NCBI GenBank assembly: GCA_009746045.1
Contig: RPFO01001377.1
Location: 1-64,000, forward strand
Direction: 5' to 3'
Source: Mesostigma viride
Taxonomy: Eukaryota > Streptophyta > Mesostigmatophyceae > Mesostigmatales > Mesostigmataceae
Length of the DNA: 64,000 nucleotides
Both the position numbers and the translations under genes were made by a program. Under the pieces are notes generated by a model. It saw only the letters and a list, made by a program, of their open reading frames with translations, did not search any database and was not told the DNA's origin. Below, piece by piece: positions 24,048 through 37,380 of the stretch (position 1 is the stretch's first letter; every line of letters starts with the position of its first letter).

Positions 24048-24995
24048 GCAATGCCCACGCATTGTCCATCCCCAATTTTCCAAGCAGCGTTGACCGCCAT
24101 CCCCAATATTAAGTGCTGTCGCAGCATGTCGTCCCCTCTCCCCCTCGCAGTCCTGGTTTATGCACGTTCGATTGCTTGGGCGCGTCCAAGCGGTCCAGCA
24201 CCGCGTACTACCCACTTGAAAATCCTCCCAAGTCATTTTCCCCTGCTTGCTTAGTACGGGATCTGGCAGAAATTCGTCCAGCAAGCAACATACTACTCTC
24301 AACTCCTCCAACTAAAACTTTGCGTATAAATTTAGAATCAATATCAGTCACATCATGTTCAGACTATAACTTCGGTCTGAATCGAAAAGTGATGCGAAAA
24401 CACTCAGTGAAACGGTTTCTGCACGCAATGCGGACAGGAAAACGGCCGTAACGCCCAAAATGCTACGGCTTCTAAACATTTTCTGGACGTTCCGTCGAGC
24501 TGCCGCACTGAACGCTACGAAATTTGAGGACGGCGCGCTCTCGGCCTAGCGATGGGCGCAGTAGCCGAAGTTGATCGCCACAAGGCATGGGATGTTTCGT
24601 AAGAGATGCATTCGCGCAAGAGTTTGAGGGCCGCGCAACAACTTGACATCGCGTTTCAGGTCCGTCAACCTGCCTGTGTTTTCTTGATCCTCCCATTGGC
24701 GGGCCGCCCCCCCTGCTGAACAAAGTTCTGAACCGGATCAACCCCTGCCCGCAAAAGTGCTGAACCGGATCTGGACAGATCAGACGTTTCAGCCCCCGTT
24801 CAGAACGTGTGAGACTCGATCTGCCTAGTTTGCCACTTTTCGGGCAACTGCTCCGATTGGGCGCCACCGCGGATCTCCGAATCGCCCTGACTATCGGCCG
24901 CCCTGCGCTCGCGGTTTTCGTACGGGCCACTTTTCGGGCCTCACGGTTTGACCAATTTTTTCGTCCGTGTTAATCGTAGTCACTAGAAGGGGACT

Positions 24996-25020
24996 AGTGG
25001 GGGGGCCAAGGCCCCCCACT
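24996..25020. other. Opening hairpin of A6
   Basis: Same stem as A1 with one bulged G; followed by ATTCGG. Confidence 0.85.
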
Positions 25021-25590
25021 TATTCGGACGCACTACGCCACCAGGGGCCCTGAGGCCCCCGCCGAAAGCTTCGACCCGCCGGGTTGAGCCCGCCGACCGG
25101 CCCGGCCTACTACGCCAGGGGGCGAACGCTCGGCGGCCTTCCTTTGGGGGCTTCCCATCGCGCGCGCTCGCGCCGGCCCGCCGCACCGTCGATCCCACGC
25201 TCCGTCCCTCACGGGCACGTCCAGCACGCGTCGTACTACTAGTACATCAACCCTGTCCGAATAGTACCGTAGATTGTGAGACGTCGCCGTTCATTGCATG
25301 CAAGTATTTCCTTACTCATTACTTCCTAGCAACTGAAGCTCACAATGCAGCTATGCCATGCAGGACACAATGTGGGTACCGCTTTTTGCAAGCGGCAGCC
25401 ATAACGACCAAACACTTCCATGCAAACTCCCATGTTCATCGTTCATTAATATTCATCAAGTGGCAATCCTTTGTAAACGCATGCACCATCGGTCATGCCC
25501 ACTATGACTACATGCAGACAATGTTTTGTACATGACTCGACAGTGCCCTTGTGCGCGACCATGGGGCGCGTCAGGCCAGCCCTATCCAGT

Positions 25591-27348
25591 CGTGGGTGTG
25601 GTGGGGAGCTGCCATGCATGCGTGGGTTTAGGGGGGGGCTGGCATGCGTGCGTGGGTTCGTGGGGTGGGCTGCCATGCGTGCGTGGGTGTGGGGGGTGGC
25701 TGGCATGCGTATGTGGGTGTGGGGGGTGGCTGGCATGCACATGCATGTGGGGGGTGGCTGGCATCCATGCGTGCATGTGGGGGGTGGCTGGCATGCATGC
25801 GTGGGTTCGTGGGGTGGCTGGCATGCGTGCGTGGGTGTGGGGGTGGCTGGCATGCGTGCCTGGGTTCGTGGGGTGGCTGCCATGCGTGCGTGGGTGTGGG
25901 GGGTGGCTGGCATGCACGTGCATGTGGGGGGTGGCTGGCATCCATGCGCGCATGTGGGGGGTGGCTGGCATGCATGCGTGGGCTCGTGGGGTGGCTGGCA
26001 TGCGTGCCTGGGTGTGGGGGTGGCTGGCATGCATGCATGGGTTTGTGGGGTGGCTGGCATGCATGCGTGGGTTTGTGGGGGAGCTGCCATGCACGCATGT
26101 GGGGCGGGGCGGGCTGGCATGCGTGCATGGGTGGGGGGGGGACGGCATGCGTACCTTGGTGACGGGGGTGGCTGGCATGCATATAAAGTGGGTTTGTGGG
26201 GGGCTGCCATGCATGCGTGCATGTGGGGGGGGCTGGCACGCGTGTGTGGGTTTGGGGGGGGCTGGCATGCATGCGTGGGTGTGTGGGGGGGCTGACATGC
26301 GTGCGTAGGTGTGGGGGTGGCTGGCATGCGTGCGTGGGTTTGGTGCGGGGCTGGCATGCATGCGTGGGTTTGTGGGGGGGCTGGCATTCGTGCGTGGGTG
26401 TGGGGGTGGCTGGCATGCGTGCACAGGTTTGTGGGGTGGCTGGCATGCATGCGTGGGTTTGTGGGGGGGCTGCCATGCATGCGTGGGTGTGGGGGCGAGC
26501 TGCCATGCACGCATGTGGGGCGGGGCGGGCTGGCATGCGTGCATGGGTGTGGGGGGGGACGGCATGCGTACCTTGGTGACGGGGGTGGCTGGCATGCATA
26601 AGTGGGTTTGTGGGGGGGCTGCCATGCATGCGTGCATGTGGGGGGGGCTGGCACGCGTGTGTGGGTTTGGGGGGGGCTGGCATGCATGCGTGGGTGTGTG
26701 GGGGGGCTGACATGCGTGCGTGGGTGTGGGGGTGGCTGGCATGCGTGCGTGGGTTTGGGGCGGGGCTGGCATGCATGCGTGGGTTTGTGGGGGGGCTGGC
26801 ATCCGTGCGTGGGTGTGGGGGTTGCTGGCATGCGTGCGTGGGTGTGGGGGTGGCTGGCATGCGTGCCTGGGTTTGGGGGTGGGCTGCCATGCGTGCGTGG
26901 GTTTAGGGGGGGGCTGGCATGCGTGCCTGGGTTCGTGGGGTGGGCTGCCATGCGTGCGTGGGTGTGGGGGGTGGCTGCCATGCGTGCGTGGGTGTGGGGG
27001 GTGGCTGGCATCCACGTGCATGTGGGGGGTGGCTGGCATCCATGCGTGCATGTGGGGGGTGGCTGGCATGCATGCGTGGGCTCGTGGGGTGGCTGGCATG
27101 CGTGCGTGGGTGTGGGGGTGGCTGGCATGCGTGCATGGGTTTGTGGGGTGGCTGGCATGCATGCGTGGGTGTGGGGGGGGCTGCCATGCGTGCGCGGGTG
27201 TGGGGGTGGCTTGCATGCGTGCGTGGGTTTAGGGGGTGGCTGGCATGCGTGCCTAGCTTTGTGGGGTGGCTGCCATGCGAGCGTGGGTGCCACGGGTGGC
27301 TGGCATTCGCACGTTGGTGAGCGGGGTGGCTGGCATGCATAAGTGGGC
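25591..27348 (+). repeat. G-rich minisatellite of A6
   Basis: About 1.76 kb. A block of roughly 430 bp is duplicated: the marker GTACCTTGGTGACGG occurs near 26150 and again near 26569, followed both times by the same series of variants. Confidence 0.95.
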
Positions 27349-27622
27349 CCGGGGTGCCCCTGATTGCTGTCTGGCCCCTAATTATGTGGATGTCGGGCTG
27401 GCTGCCTGCCCGTCTGTTTCCCGCCTCCCCCAACCCCATGCCCCAAGGCTCGTAGCTCAAGCCTCATGGCTCATGCCCAATGTCCCCTGCCCCTTGTCCC
27501 TTGCCTGCCAGCCTACCTGTGCTCCATACCCTTGCAGCCTCCCCTGCGTGGCCTGGCCTGGCCTGGCCTGCCCTGCCCTCTCTGCCCTCCCGCCCGCCCA
27601 TGCGGTCCGATGCCATGGATGG
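27349..27622 (+). repeat. C-rich block of A6
   Basis: The most diverged A copy, about 20 bp longer through added GTCCCCTGCCCCTT-type sequence. Confidence 0.85.
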
Positions 27623-28510
27623 AAAATGAGAAGAAAATAATATGGCCCCGCTGGCACCACAAATCACCTGGTTGGTCAACCAAGGGGATAGCCTGCACCA
27701 TGAGACAGAAACACAGCAGACCCAGCAAAGCAAGATTCAGGTTGTAAGCCAGTGGAGATTACTTTTGACTTGCTTGATGAAGAAATATAAAACACCTTCT
27801 ACTGTCACACCTTCTATGTTCAAATGGTTGATTGATCACCTTATACACCACGTAAACATGTTACCAGACGCGCTCTTCATCCCAGTGAAAATCCACGTGC
27901 GAAGCAAGGCAGATTATCTTACGCAGAAAGCACCATGAATGTCAGCCAGTACAGCAGTAAATGACGCCCTAAACTCGTGACCAGACAAGCATCCAGAGGA
28001 GCTTTCCATGACCACTATATTCCGGAGAATAGCATCACAGATCCTCTGGCAACGGACGCTCACACAGGAAATGCGAAGGACGATGAAGATGGCGTCCTGT
28101 ACAGATAAGAAATTATAACGCAGCCGCCTGCTACGCTATGTCTTGCTACGCTAGGCGAATTCGGCGACATGGAAAGAACGCAACCGTGGAAACGCATCAG
28201 AAAGAGAGCAGGCACTAGCCCGGTCATCAAAACAAACGACTCACCATCGGCATCGCCAGCGTACGTCCCATGGCAACAAATCCAGCGTTCATTCCAATAT
28301 TGTGTGACGACAACAGAAACTCGTCGGCCACACCCCACGCCTTCAACGAACAGCAAACTGATTTCACTAGGCACCCAAGACGTCAAGCAAAGAAGCACGA
28401 TAGTATAATACCTAAATCTACAACGACATTCCATTTCCAGGTCGCTAGCTATCGCAGCAGGCCATAGCGCCCCGAACCTCTCCCACGCGCGAGACTGCCC
28501 ATCGACGGCC
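27623..28510 (+). pseudogene. Decayed coding-like module of A6
   Basis: Frame 27642-27938 (98 residues) ends ADYLTQKAP as in A3. The region 27990-28150 is more diverged and the last frame keeps SPAYVPWQQIQRSFQY. Confidence 0.5.
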
Positions 28511-28562
28511 AGCCAGATCAGAAACAATTCAAAGGTACGCATCGAAATGGAACATTGAACGC

Positions 28563-28569
28563 TTTAAAA
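28563..28569 (+). promoter_or_regulatory. Mutated TATA box of A6
   Basis: TTTAAAA in place of TATAAAA, with intact surroundings. If the box is used, this copy should be weaker. Confidence 0.5.
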
Positions 28570-29517
28570 GCAATGCCCACGCATTGTCCATCGCCAATTT
28601 TCCAGGCAGCGTTGACCGCCATCCCCAGCCAGCAGGAAATTAAATTAAGTGCTGTCGCAGCATGTCGCCCCCTCTCCCCCTCGCAGTCCTGGTTTATGCA
28701 CGTTCGATTGCTTGGGCGCGTCCAGGCGGTCCAGCACCGCGTACTACCCACTTGAAAATCCTCCCAAGTCAATTTTTCCCTGCTTGGTAAGTACGGAATG
28801 TGGCAGAAATTCGTCCAGCAAGCATCATACTACTCTCCACTCCTCCAACTAAAAATTTCCGTATAATTTAAGAATAAATATCAGTCACATAATGTTCAGA
28901 CTATAACTTCGGTCTGAATCGAAAAGTGATGCGGAACAACTCAGTGAAACGGTTTCTGAACGAAATGCGGACAACAAAACGGCCGTAACGCCCAAATTTT
29001 CACGGTTTCGAAACATTTTTTTCACGGTTTCTAGACGATTTCTGAACGCTCCGTTGACCTGACGCACTGAACGCTACGGCCAAAAAGAACGGCGCGCTCT
29101 CGGCCTAGCGATGGGCCCAGTAGCCGCAGTTGATCGCCGCAAGGCATGGGATGTTTCGTTAGAGATGCAACGCGACACAGAGTTTGACGCCCGCGAAGAA
29201 GTCGACATCGTGCCGGGTTCCGTATTTATATCTGGCCGCGGTCATTGGCTGGCCTCCCACCTGCCCGCAAAAGTGCTGAACCGGATCTGGACGTAACTGC
29301 CGTTTCAGAGCCCGTTCAGAACGTGTGAGACTCGATCTGCCTAGTTTGCCACTTTTCGGGCAACTGCTCCGATTGGGCGCCACCGCGGATCTCCGAATCG
29401 CCCTGACTATCGGCCGCCCTGCGCTCGCGGTTTTCGTACGGGCCACTTTTCGGGCCTCACGGTTCGCCAAACTTTTGCGTTGGGGTTAATCGTAGTCACT
29501 AGAAGGGGACAAGAAAA

Positions 29518-29557
29518 AAGTGGGGGAGGGGGGGCTATCGCCCCCCCTCCCCGACTT
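29518..29557. other. Opening hairpin of B2
   Basis: Identical to the B1 hairpin: 13-bp core, TATC loop and outer AAGT/ACTT. Confidence 0.9.
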
Positions 29558-30586
29558 GAGAGGACGTGACTCGCCGCTAGCGGCCCAGAGGCCGATAGTC
29601 GACCTTCTGGGCGCCAACCGCACCGGCCCGCGCGACGCGCCAAGACCCTTCCACGGAGGACGCGCGAGCGGACGATTCCGACCGGGACGAACCGCCGCCG
29701 TGCGCCACGCGCAACGGACCCTTCCCCGTGAACACCGTGGAAGCTCTCCGAGCGTGAGATACTTGGAAATTTCGTCACGTTCGTATCGAAAATGAAATTT
29801 CTGACAAATTTGTCAGCTCGGACAGAACCACAATGAATTTCCAGGTAAATAGGTGTACGTTTATTCCAAACAACCACAATGAATTTCAGCATACCATTCG
29901 ATACAACAATGATATTTCGGCGTCGGATACTTGGAAATTTCGTTACGTTCGTATCGCCAGTGAAATTCTGACAAATTTTATCCTGAACTATTTCGCATCA
30001 TAACATGACTCCGTTGGGAGATCATCATGTAGCACTGGCTAACATATTCCCTTGCTGGATGGATGGAGGTAGGTGAAGAATTAAACCTTTTTGAATGACC
30101 TTATTTGTCTAATTGTAATTGCCTAGCACAGTCTACCTAGAGGAGGGCCCTGATTGGCACAATTGTGGCCATGTACGTAATTATGCTACATGTCGTACAT
30201 GATCTCCCAACTAGTCATGTTATAATTTATTTTCATTTTAATGCTAGCATGTCTTGTTGCATGCCCTCAAAGCTAAAATTGTTTATCACATGCAGAGAGA
30301 GCCCGCACAATGAATTTCAGCGTACCATTCATTAATTAATTATACCATGCGATATACTTTACAGATATTTCGCTGTCAAATACTTCGAAATTTGGGTACT
30401 GCTTTTTGCAAGCCAGCCATAAGGACCAAACACTCCCATGCAAACTCCCATTTTCATCATTAATTAATATTCATTGAGTGGCAATCCTTTCATTCCTTTG
30501 TTCACACATGCACCATCCGTCATTCCCATTATTAAATTGAAAAAATTAAAACATAGCATGACTCCGTGGTGCCCACTATGACTTCA

Positions 30587-31608
30587 TGGGGGGGGCTGGC
30601 ATGCTTGCGTGGGTGTGGGGGGCCTCGCATGCGTGCGTGGGTGTGGGGGGGGCTCGCATGCGTGCGTGGGTGTGGGGGGGAGTGGCATGCATGCGTGGGT
30701 GTGGTGGGGGGCTGCCATGCATGCGTGGGGTTAGGGGGGGCTGGCACGCGTGTGTGGGTTCGTGGGGTGGCTGCCATGCGTGCGTGGGTGTGTGGGGTGG
30801 CTGGCATGCGTACGTGGGTGTGGGGGGTGGCTGGCATGCATAAGTGGGTTTGTGATGGGCTGGCATGCGTGCGTGGGTTGGTGGGGTGGCTGGCATGCAT
30901 GCGTGCATGTGGGGGGTCGCTGGCATGCATGCGTGGGTTTGTGGGGTAGCTGGCATGCAGGCGTGGGTGTGGGAGGGGCTGGCATGCATGCGTGGGTGTG
31001 GGGGATGGCTGGCATGCATGCCTGCATGTGGGGTGGGGCTGGCATGCGTGCGTGGGTGTGTGGGGGGCTCGCATGCGTGCGTGGGTGTGGGGGGGGCTCG
31101 CATGCGTGCGTGGGTGTGGGGGGGAGTGGCATGCATGCGTGGGTGTGGTGGGGGGCTGCCATGCATGCGTGGGGTTAGGGGGGGGCTGGCACGCGTGTGT
31201 GGGTTGGTGGGGTGGCTGCCATGCGTGCGTGGGTGTGTGGGGTGGCTGGCATGCGTGCGTGGGTGTGGGGGGTGGCTGGCATGCATAAGTGGGTTTGTGA
31301 TGGGCTGGCATGCGTGCGTGGGTTGGTGGGGTGGCTGGCATGCATGCGTGCATGTGGGGGGTCGCTGGCATGCATGCGTGGGTTTGTGGGGTAGCTGGCA
31401 TGCGGGCGTGGGTGTGGGAGGGGCTGGCATGCATGCGTGGGTGTGGGGGGTGGCTGGCATGCATGCCTGCATGTGGGGTAGGGCTGGCATGCGTGCGTGG
31501 GTGTGGGGGGGGCTGCCATGCGTGTGTCGGGGGGCTGGCATGCGTGGGTGGTTGGCGGGGGAGTGGCATGCATGCGTGGGTGTGGTGGGGCTGGCATGCA
31601 TGCGTTGG
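30587..31608 (+). repeat. G-rich minisatellite of B2
   Basis: About 1.02 kb, the shortest array. It lacks the final 3' segment of B1 (the part containing GGATTGGTGG and CATGCGGGCATG), joining GTGGTGGGG directly to the last GGCTGGCATGC repeat. Confidence 0.95.
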
Positions 31609-31618
31609 TTGACATGCC

Positions 31619-32343
31619 ATGGATGAAAAACGCCAAGAAGAGTATATGGCCCCGCTGCCACCAAAAATCACCTGGTTGATCAACCAAGGGGATAGCCTGC
31701 ACAGTGAGACACAAACACAGCAGACCCAGCAAAGCAAAATTCAGGTTGTAAGCGAGTGGAGATTACTTTTGACATGCTTGATGAAGAAATATATAACACA
31801 CCTTCTATTGTCACACCTTCTATAAACAAATGGTTGATTGATCACCTTATACACCACGTAAACATGCTACCAGACGCGCTCTTCAGTCCAGTCAAAATCC
31901 ACGTGCGAAGCAAGTCAGCTTACGCAGAAAGCACCATGAATGTCAGCCAGTACAGCAGTAAATGACGCCCCAAACCCGTGACCAGGCAAGCATCCAGAGG
32001 GGCTTTCACCGCCCAGTATATTCCAGAAAAAAGCATCACAGATCCTTGGGCAACGGACGTTCACACAGGACATGCGAAGGACCATGAAGATGGCGTCCTG
32101 CACGGCTAAGAAAATAAAACGCAGACCCTTGCTACGCTATGTCTTTGCTGCGACTAGGTGGATTCGGCGAAATGGAAAGAACGCAACCATGAAAATGCAT
32201 CAGAAAGAGAGCAGGTACTACCCCGGTCATCGAAACAAACGCCTCACCATCGGCATCGCCGGTTACGTCCCGTGGCAAAAAATCCAGCGTTCTTTCCAAT
32301 ATGATGTGGCGACAGCAGAAGCTCGTTGGCCACACCCCAAGCC
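31619..32343 (+). pseudogene. Truncated coding-like module of B2
   Basis: As B1 up to 32343, where the deletion fuses the last frame (from 32072, 157 residues) to sequence downstream of the lost TATA box. The fused frame is accidental. Confidence 0.5.
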
Positions 32344-33187
32344 TAAAACCATGGCTGCGCATTCCCCATCCCAATTTTCTAGCCTACGTTGCCTGCCATC
32401 GCCAGCCAGCACAAGGAAAATTGCTCGCGCAGCACGTCACTTTGTTTTTCGCCCCGAGCATGCCGCACGCTTTGCCAATAATTCCCAGTTCCCACTGCCC
32501 AGCAAGACTTTTTTCCATGCGATTATACCATGCGATATACTTTAGAGATATTTCGGTGGAAGATACTTGGAAATTTCGTTACGTTCGTATTTCCATTGAA
32601 AATGTGCCAACTTTCGGCCTGAACCATTTCACCCCACCCTGATTGAACGCCTGTTAGGCTCTGAACCTTCCACCCGTCCTGAAAATTGGATCCATCCGTT
32701 CAGAAAATCGCATTCTATATTTTTCGAACTGCACATACCGTCGTTCCACCGTTGTGAAATTTATCGACTCCTTATTTAAACTACTCGACCATTAAGTAGG
32801 CGTTCTTGTGCGCCAGCTCGTATCCTCTACTAAATTCTACAAAGGCCTGGGATGTTTGGGAGAGATTGGTTCGCGACTTTTTGTTTGACGATTAAAAAAG
32901 TCAACGCGCCGTACCGTCCTGAGGCCGCGCGGATTGGCGAGACGCCCCACCTGCCCGCGAAAGTCTGAACGTGTTCAGCATTTCAGCACCCGTTCAGAAT
33001 ACCTCAGACTCGATCTCCAAGGTTTGGGGATTTTCTTTGTACTACGCGATTGGCCATCTCGCAACGGTCCTGGACGTCGTCCGCTCCCGCGCTAGGGGGC
33101 GCGGGGGACGGCCCCACCTTCGGCCTACGGCCGCGGCCAAAGTTTTCGGGCGTCATAAATCGTAGTTACTAGTAGGGGACAAGAAAA

Positions 33188-33227
33188 AAGTGGGGGAGGG
33201 GGGGCTATCGCCCCCCCTCCCCGACTT
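33188..33227. other. Opening hairpin of B3
   Basis: Identical to the B1 hairpin. Confidence 0.9.
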
Positions 33228-34135
33228 GAGAGGACGTGACTCGCCGCTAGCGGCCCAGAGGCCGATAGTCGACCTTCTGGGCGCCAACCGCACCGGCCCG
33301 CGCGACGCGCCAAGACCCTTCCACGGAGGACGCGCGAGCGGACGATTCCGACCGGGACGAACCGCCTCCGTGCGCCACTCGCAACGGACCCTTCCCCGTG
33401 AACACCGTGAAAGCTCTCCGAGCGTGAGATACTTGGAAATTTCGTCACGTTCGTATCGAAATTAAAAATTCTGACAAATTTTCAGCTCGGACTGAACCAC
33501 AATGAAATAATTCTGACAAATTTTATCCTGAACTATTTCGCATCATAACATGACTCCGTTGGGAGATCATCATGTAGCACTGGCTAACATATTCCCTTGC
33601 TGGATGGATGGAGGTAGGTGAAGAATTAAACCTTTTTGAATGACCTTATTTGTCTAATTGTAATTGCCTAGCACAGTCTACCTAGAGGAGGGCCCTGATT
33701 GGCACAATTGTGGCCATGTACGTAATTATGCTACATGTCTGTCGTACATGATCTCCCAACTAGTCATGTTATAATTTAATTTCATTTTAATGCTAGCATG
33801 TCTTGTTGCATGCCCTCAAAGCTAAAATTGTTTATCACATGCAGAGAGAGCCCGCACAATGAATTTCAGCGTACCATTCATTAATTAATTATACCATGCG
33901 ATATACTTTACAGATATTTCGCTGTCAAATACTTCGAAATTTGGGTACTGCTTTTTGCAAGCCAGCCATAAGGACCAAACACTCCCATGCAAACTCCCAT
34001 TTTCATCATTAATTAATATTCATTGAGTGGCAATCCTTTCATTCCTTTGTTCACACATGCACCATCCGTCATTCCCATTATTAAATTGAAAAAATTAAAA
34101 CATAGCATGACTCCGTGGTGCCCACTATGACTTCA

Positions 34136-36437
34136 TGGGGGGGGCTGGCATGCTTGCGTGGGTGTGGGGGGCCTCGCATGCGTGCGTGGGTGTGGGGGGG
34201 GCTCGCATGCGTGCGTGGGTGTGGGGGGGAGTGGCATGCATGCGTGGGTGTGGTGGGGGGCTGCCATGCATGCGTGTGGTTAGGGGGGGCTGGCACGCGT
34301 GTGTGGGTTCGTGGGGTGGCTGCCATGCGTGCGTGGGTGTGTGGGGTGGCTGGCATGCGTACGTGGGTGTGGGGGGTGGCTGGCATGCATAAGTGGGTTT
34401 GTGATGGGCTGGCATGCGTGCGTGGGTTGGTGGGGTGGCAGGCATGCATGCGTGCATGTGGGGGGTCGCTGGCATGCATGCGTGGGTTTGTGGGGTAGCT
34501 GGCATGCAGGCGTGGGTGTGGGAGGGGTTGGCATGCATGCGTGGGTGTGGGGGGTGGCTCGCATGCGTGCGTGGGTGTGGGGGGGAGTGGCATGCATGCG
34601 TGGGTGTGGTGGGGGGCTGCCATGCATGCGTGGGGTTAGGGGGGGCTGGCACGCGTGTGTGGGTTCGTGGGGTGGCTGCCATGCGTGCGTGGGTGTGTGG
34701 GGGGCTCGCATGCGTGCGTGGGTGTGGGGGGGGCTCGCATGCGTGCGTGGGTGTGGGGGGGAGTGGCATGCATGCGTGGGTGTGGTGGGGGGCTGCCATG
34801 CATGCGTGGGGTTAGGGGGGGGCTGGCACGCGTGTGTGGGTTGGTGGGGTGGCTGCCATGCGTGCGTGGGTGTGTGGGGTGGCTGGCATGCGTACGTGGG
34901 TGTGGGGGGTGGCTGGCATGCATAAGTGGGTTTGTGATGGGCTGGCATGCGTGCGTGGGTTGGTGGGGTGGCAGGCATGCATGCGTGCATGTGGGGGGTC
35001 GCTGGCATGCATGCGTGGGTTTGTGGGGTAGCTGGCATGCAGGCGTGGGTGTGGGAGGGGTTGGCATGCATGCGTGGGTGTGGGGGGTGGCTGGCATGCT
35101 TGCCTGCATGTGGGGTGGGGCTGGCATGCTTGCGTGGGTGTGGGGGGGCCTCGCATGCGTGCGTGGGTGTGGGGGGGGCTCGCATGCGTGCGTGGGTGTG
35201 GGGGGGAGTGGCATGCATGCGTGGGTGTGGTGGGGGGCTGCCATGCATGCGTGGGGTTAGGGGGGGCTGGCACGCGTGTGTGGGTTGGTGGGGTGGCTGC
35301 CATGCGTGCGTGGGTGTGTGGGGTGGCTGGCATGCGTACGTGGGTGTGGGGGGTGGCTGGCATGCATAAGTGGGTTTGTGATGGGCTGGCATGCGTGCGT
35401 GGGTTGGTGGGGTGGCTGGCATGCATGCGTGCATGTGGGGGGTCGCTGGCATGCATGCGTGGGTTTGTGGGGTAGCTGGCATGCGGGCGTGGGTGTGGGA
35501 GGGGCTGGCATGCATGCGTGGGTGTGGGGGGTGGCTGGCATGCATGCCTGCATGTGGGGTGGGGCTGGCATGCGTGCGTGGGTGTGGGGGGGGCTCGCAT
35601 GCGTGCGTGGGTGTGGGGGGGGCTCGCATGCGTGCGTGGGTGTGGGGGGGAGTGGCATGCATGCGTGGGTGTGGTGGGGGGCTGCCATGCATGCGTGGGG
35701 TTAGGGGGGGGCTGGCACGCGTGTGTGGGTTGGTGGGGTGGCTGCCATGCGTGCGTGGGTGTGTGGGGTGGCTGGCATGCGTACGTGGGTGTGGGGGGTG
35801 GCTGGCATGCATAAGTGGGTTTGTGATGGGCTGGCATGCGTGCGTGGGTTGGTGGGGTGGCTGGCATGCATGCGTGCATGTGGGGGGTCGCTGGCATGCA
35901 TGCGTGGGTTTGTGGGGTAGCTGGCATGCGGGCGTGGGTGTGGGAGGGGCTGGCATGCATGCGTGGGTGTGGGGGGTGGCTGGCATGCATGCCTGCATGT
36001 GGGGTAGGGCTGGCATGCGTGCGTGGGTGTGGGGGGGGGCTGCCATGCGTGTGTCGGGGGGCTGGCATGCGTGGGTGGTTGGCGGGGGGAGTGGCATGCA
36101 TGCGTGGGTGTGGTGGGGAGCTGCCATGCATGCGTGGTTTTAAGGGGGGGCTGGCACGCGTGCGTGGGTTCGTGGGGTGGCTGCCATGCGTGCGTGGGGG
36201 TGGGGGGTGGCTGGCATGCGTAAGTGGCTGTGGGGGTTGCTGGAATGCATAAGTGGGTTGTGGGGTGGCTGGCATGCGTGCGTGGGTGTGGGGGTGGCTG
36301 GCATGCGTGCGTGGATTGGTGGGGTGGCTGGCATGCATGCGGGCATGTGGGGGGTGGCTGGAATCCATGCGTGGGTTTGTGGGGTATAGCTAACATGTGT
36401 GCGTGGGTGTGGGAGGGGCTGGCATGCATGCGTTGGT
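34136..36437 (+). repeat. G-rich minisatellite of B3
   Basis: About 2.30 kb. GAGTGGCATGC occurs at 34229, 34585, 34761, 35206, 35650 and 36089; the last intervals (445, 444, 439 bp) show recent tandem duplication of a 16-repeat higher-order unit. Confidence 0.95.
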
Positions 36438-36446
36438 TGACATGCC

Positions 36447-37340
36447 ATGGATGAAAAACGCCAAGAAGAGTATATGGCCCCGCTGCCACCAAAAATCACC
36501 TGGTTGATCAACCAAGGGGATAGCCTGCACAGTGAGACACAAACACAGCAGACCCAGCAAAGCAAAATTCAGGTTGTAAGCGAGTGGAGATTACTTTTGA
36601 CATGCTTGATGAAGAAATATATAACACACCTTCTATTGTCACACCTTCTATAAACAAATGGTTGATTGATCACCTTATACACCACGTAAACATGCTACCA
36701 GACGCGCTCTTCAGTCCAGTCAAAATCCACGTGCAAAGCAAGTCAGCTTACGCAGAAAGCACCATGAATGTCAGCCAGTACAGCAGTAAATGACGCCCCA
36801 AACCCGTGACCAGGCAAGCATCCAGAGGGGCTTTCACCGCCCAGTATATTCCAGAAAAAAGCATCACAGATCCTTGGGCAACGGACGTTCACACAGGACA
36901 TGCGAAGGACCATGAAGATGGCGTCCTGCACGGCTAAGAAAATAAAACGCAGACCCTTGCTACGCTATGTCTTTGCTGCGACTAGGTGGATTCGGCGAAA
37001 TGGAAAGAACGCAACCATGAAAATGCATCAGAAAGAGAGCAGGTACTACCCCGGTCATCGAAACAAACGCCTCACCATCGGCATCGCCGGTTACGTCCCG
37101 TGGCAAAAAATCCAGCGTTCTTTCCAATATGATGTGGCGACAGCAGAAGCTCGTTGGCCACACCCCAAGCCTTCCACGAACAGCAAACTGATTTCACTAG
37201 GCACCCAATACGTAAAGCAGTTAAGCATGATACTACAATACCTAAATCTACAACGACATTCCATTTCCAGGTCGCCATAGCGACACGGACCTCTCCCACG
37301 CAGGTATCACTCCGTTGACGCACCTCCAGCTCAGAAAATT
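36447..37340 (+). pseudogene. Decayed coding-like module of B3
   Basis: Virtually identical to B1, with the same three frames and the same frameshifts. Confidence 0.5.
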
Positions 37341-37373
37341 TCGCACTTGCTCTTCAAACATAAAATTTTGACG

Positions 37374-37380
37374 TATAAAA
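37374..37380 (+). promoter_or_regulatory. TATA box of B3
   Basis: Identical context to B1. Confidence 0.6.

Larger units (their letters stand above)
20723..24991 (+). repeat. Macro-unit A5 (family A, 4,269 bp), damaged left end
   Basis: Minisatellite 21303-22844, C-rich block 22845-23098, decayed coding module 23099-24000, TATA box 24041-24047. The left arm of the opening hairpin is replaced by TCGTAC, leaving only the right arm (20731-20745). The head and the rest of the unit are otherwise typical. Confidence 0.88.
24992..29507 (+). repeat. Macro-unit A6 (family A, 4,516 bp), last A unit
   Basis: Minisatellite 25591-27348 (the longest in family A), C-rich block 27349-27622, decayed coding module 27623-28510, mutated TATA box 28563-28569. 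It is more diverged from A1-A5 in the coding module (about 27990-28150) and tail. A complete family-A end motif is followed directly by a family-B head at 29508. Confidence 0.9.
29508..33177 (+). repeat. Macro-unit B2 (family B, 3,670 bp), promoter deleted
   Basis: Head with hairpin 29518-29557, AT-rich spacer to 30586 nearly identical to B1, short minisatellite 30587-31608, decayed coding module 31619-32343. A deletion of roughly 205 bp relative to B1 joins the module to the bases just after the TATA box, leaving only TAAAA. The tail from 32690 to 32900 is also different from B1. Confidence 0.9.

Noticed and set aside
25446-27293. Very long minus-strand frames rich in His, Ala, Pro and Thr (up to 615 residues), and Gly-Trp-Val-Cys-rich plus-strand frames, in all minisatellites
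   Set aside because: The repeat lacks stop codons in several frames on both strands, repeat length is not a multiple of three, and the G-runs vary freely. The frames are products of composition, not conserved proteins.
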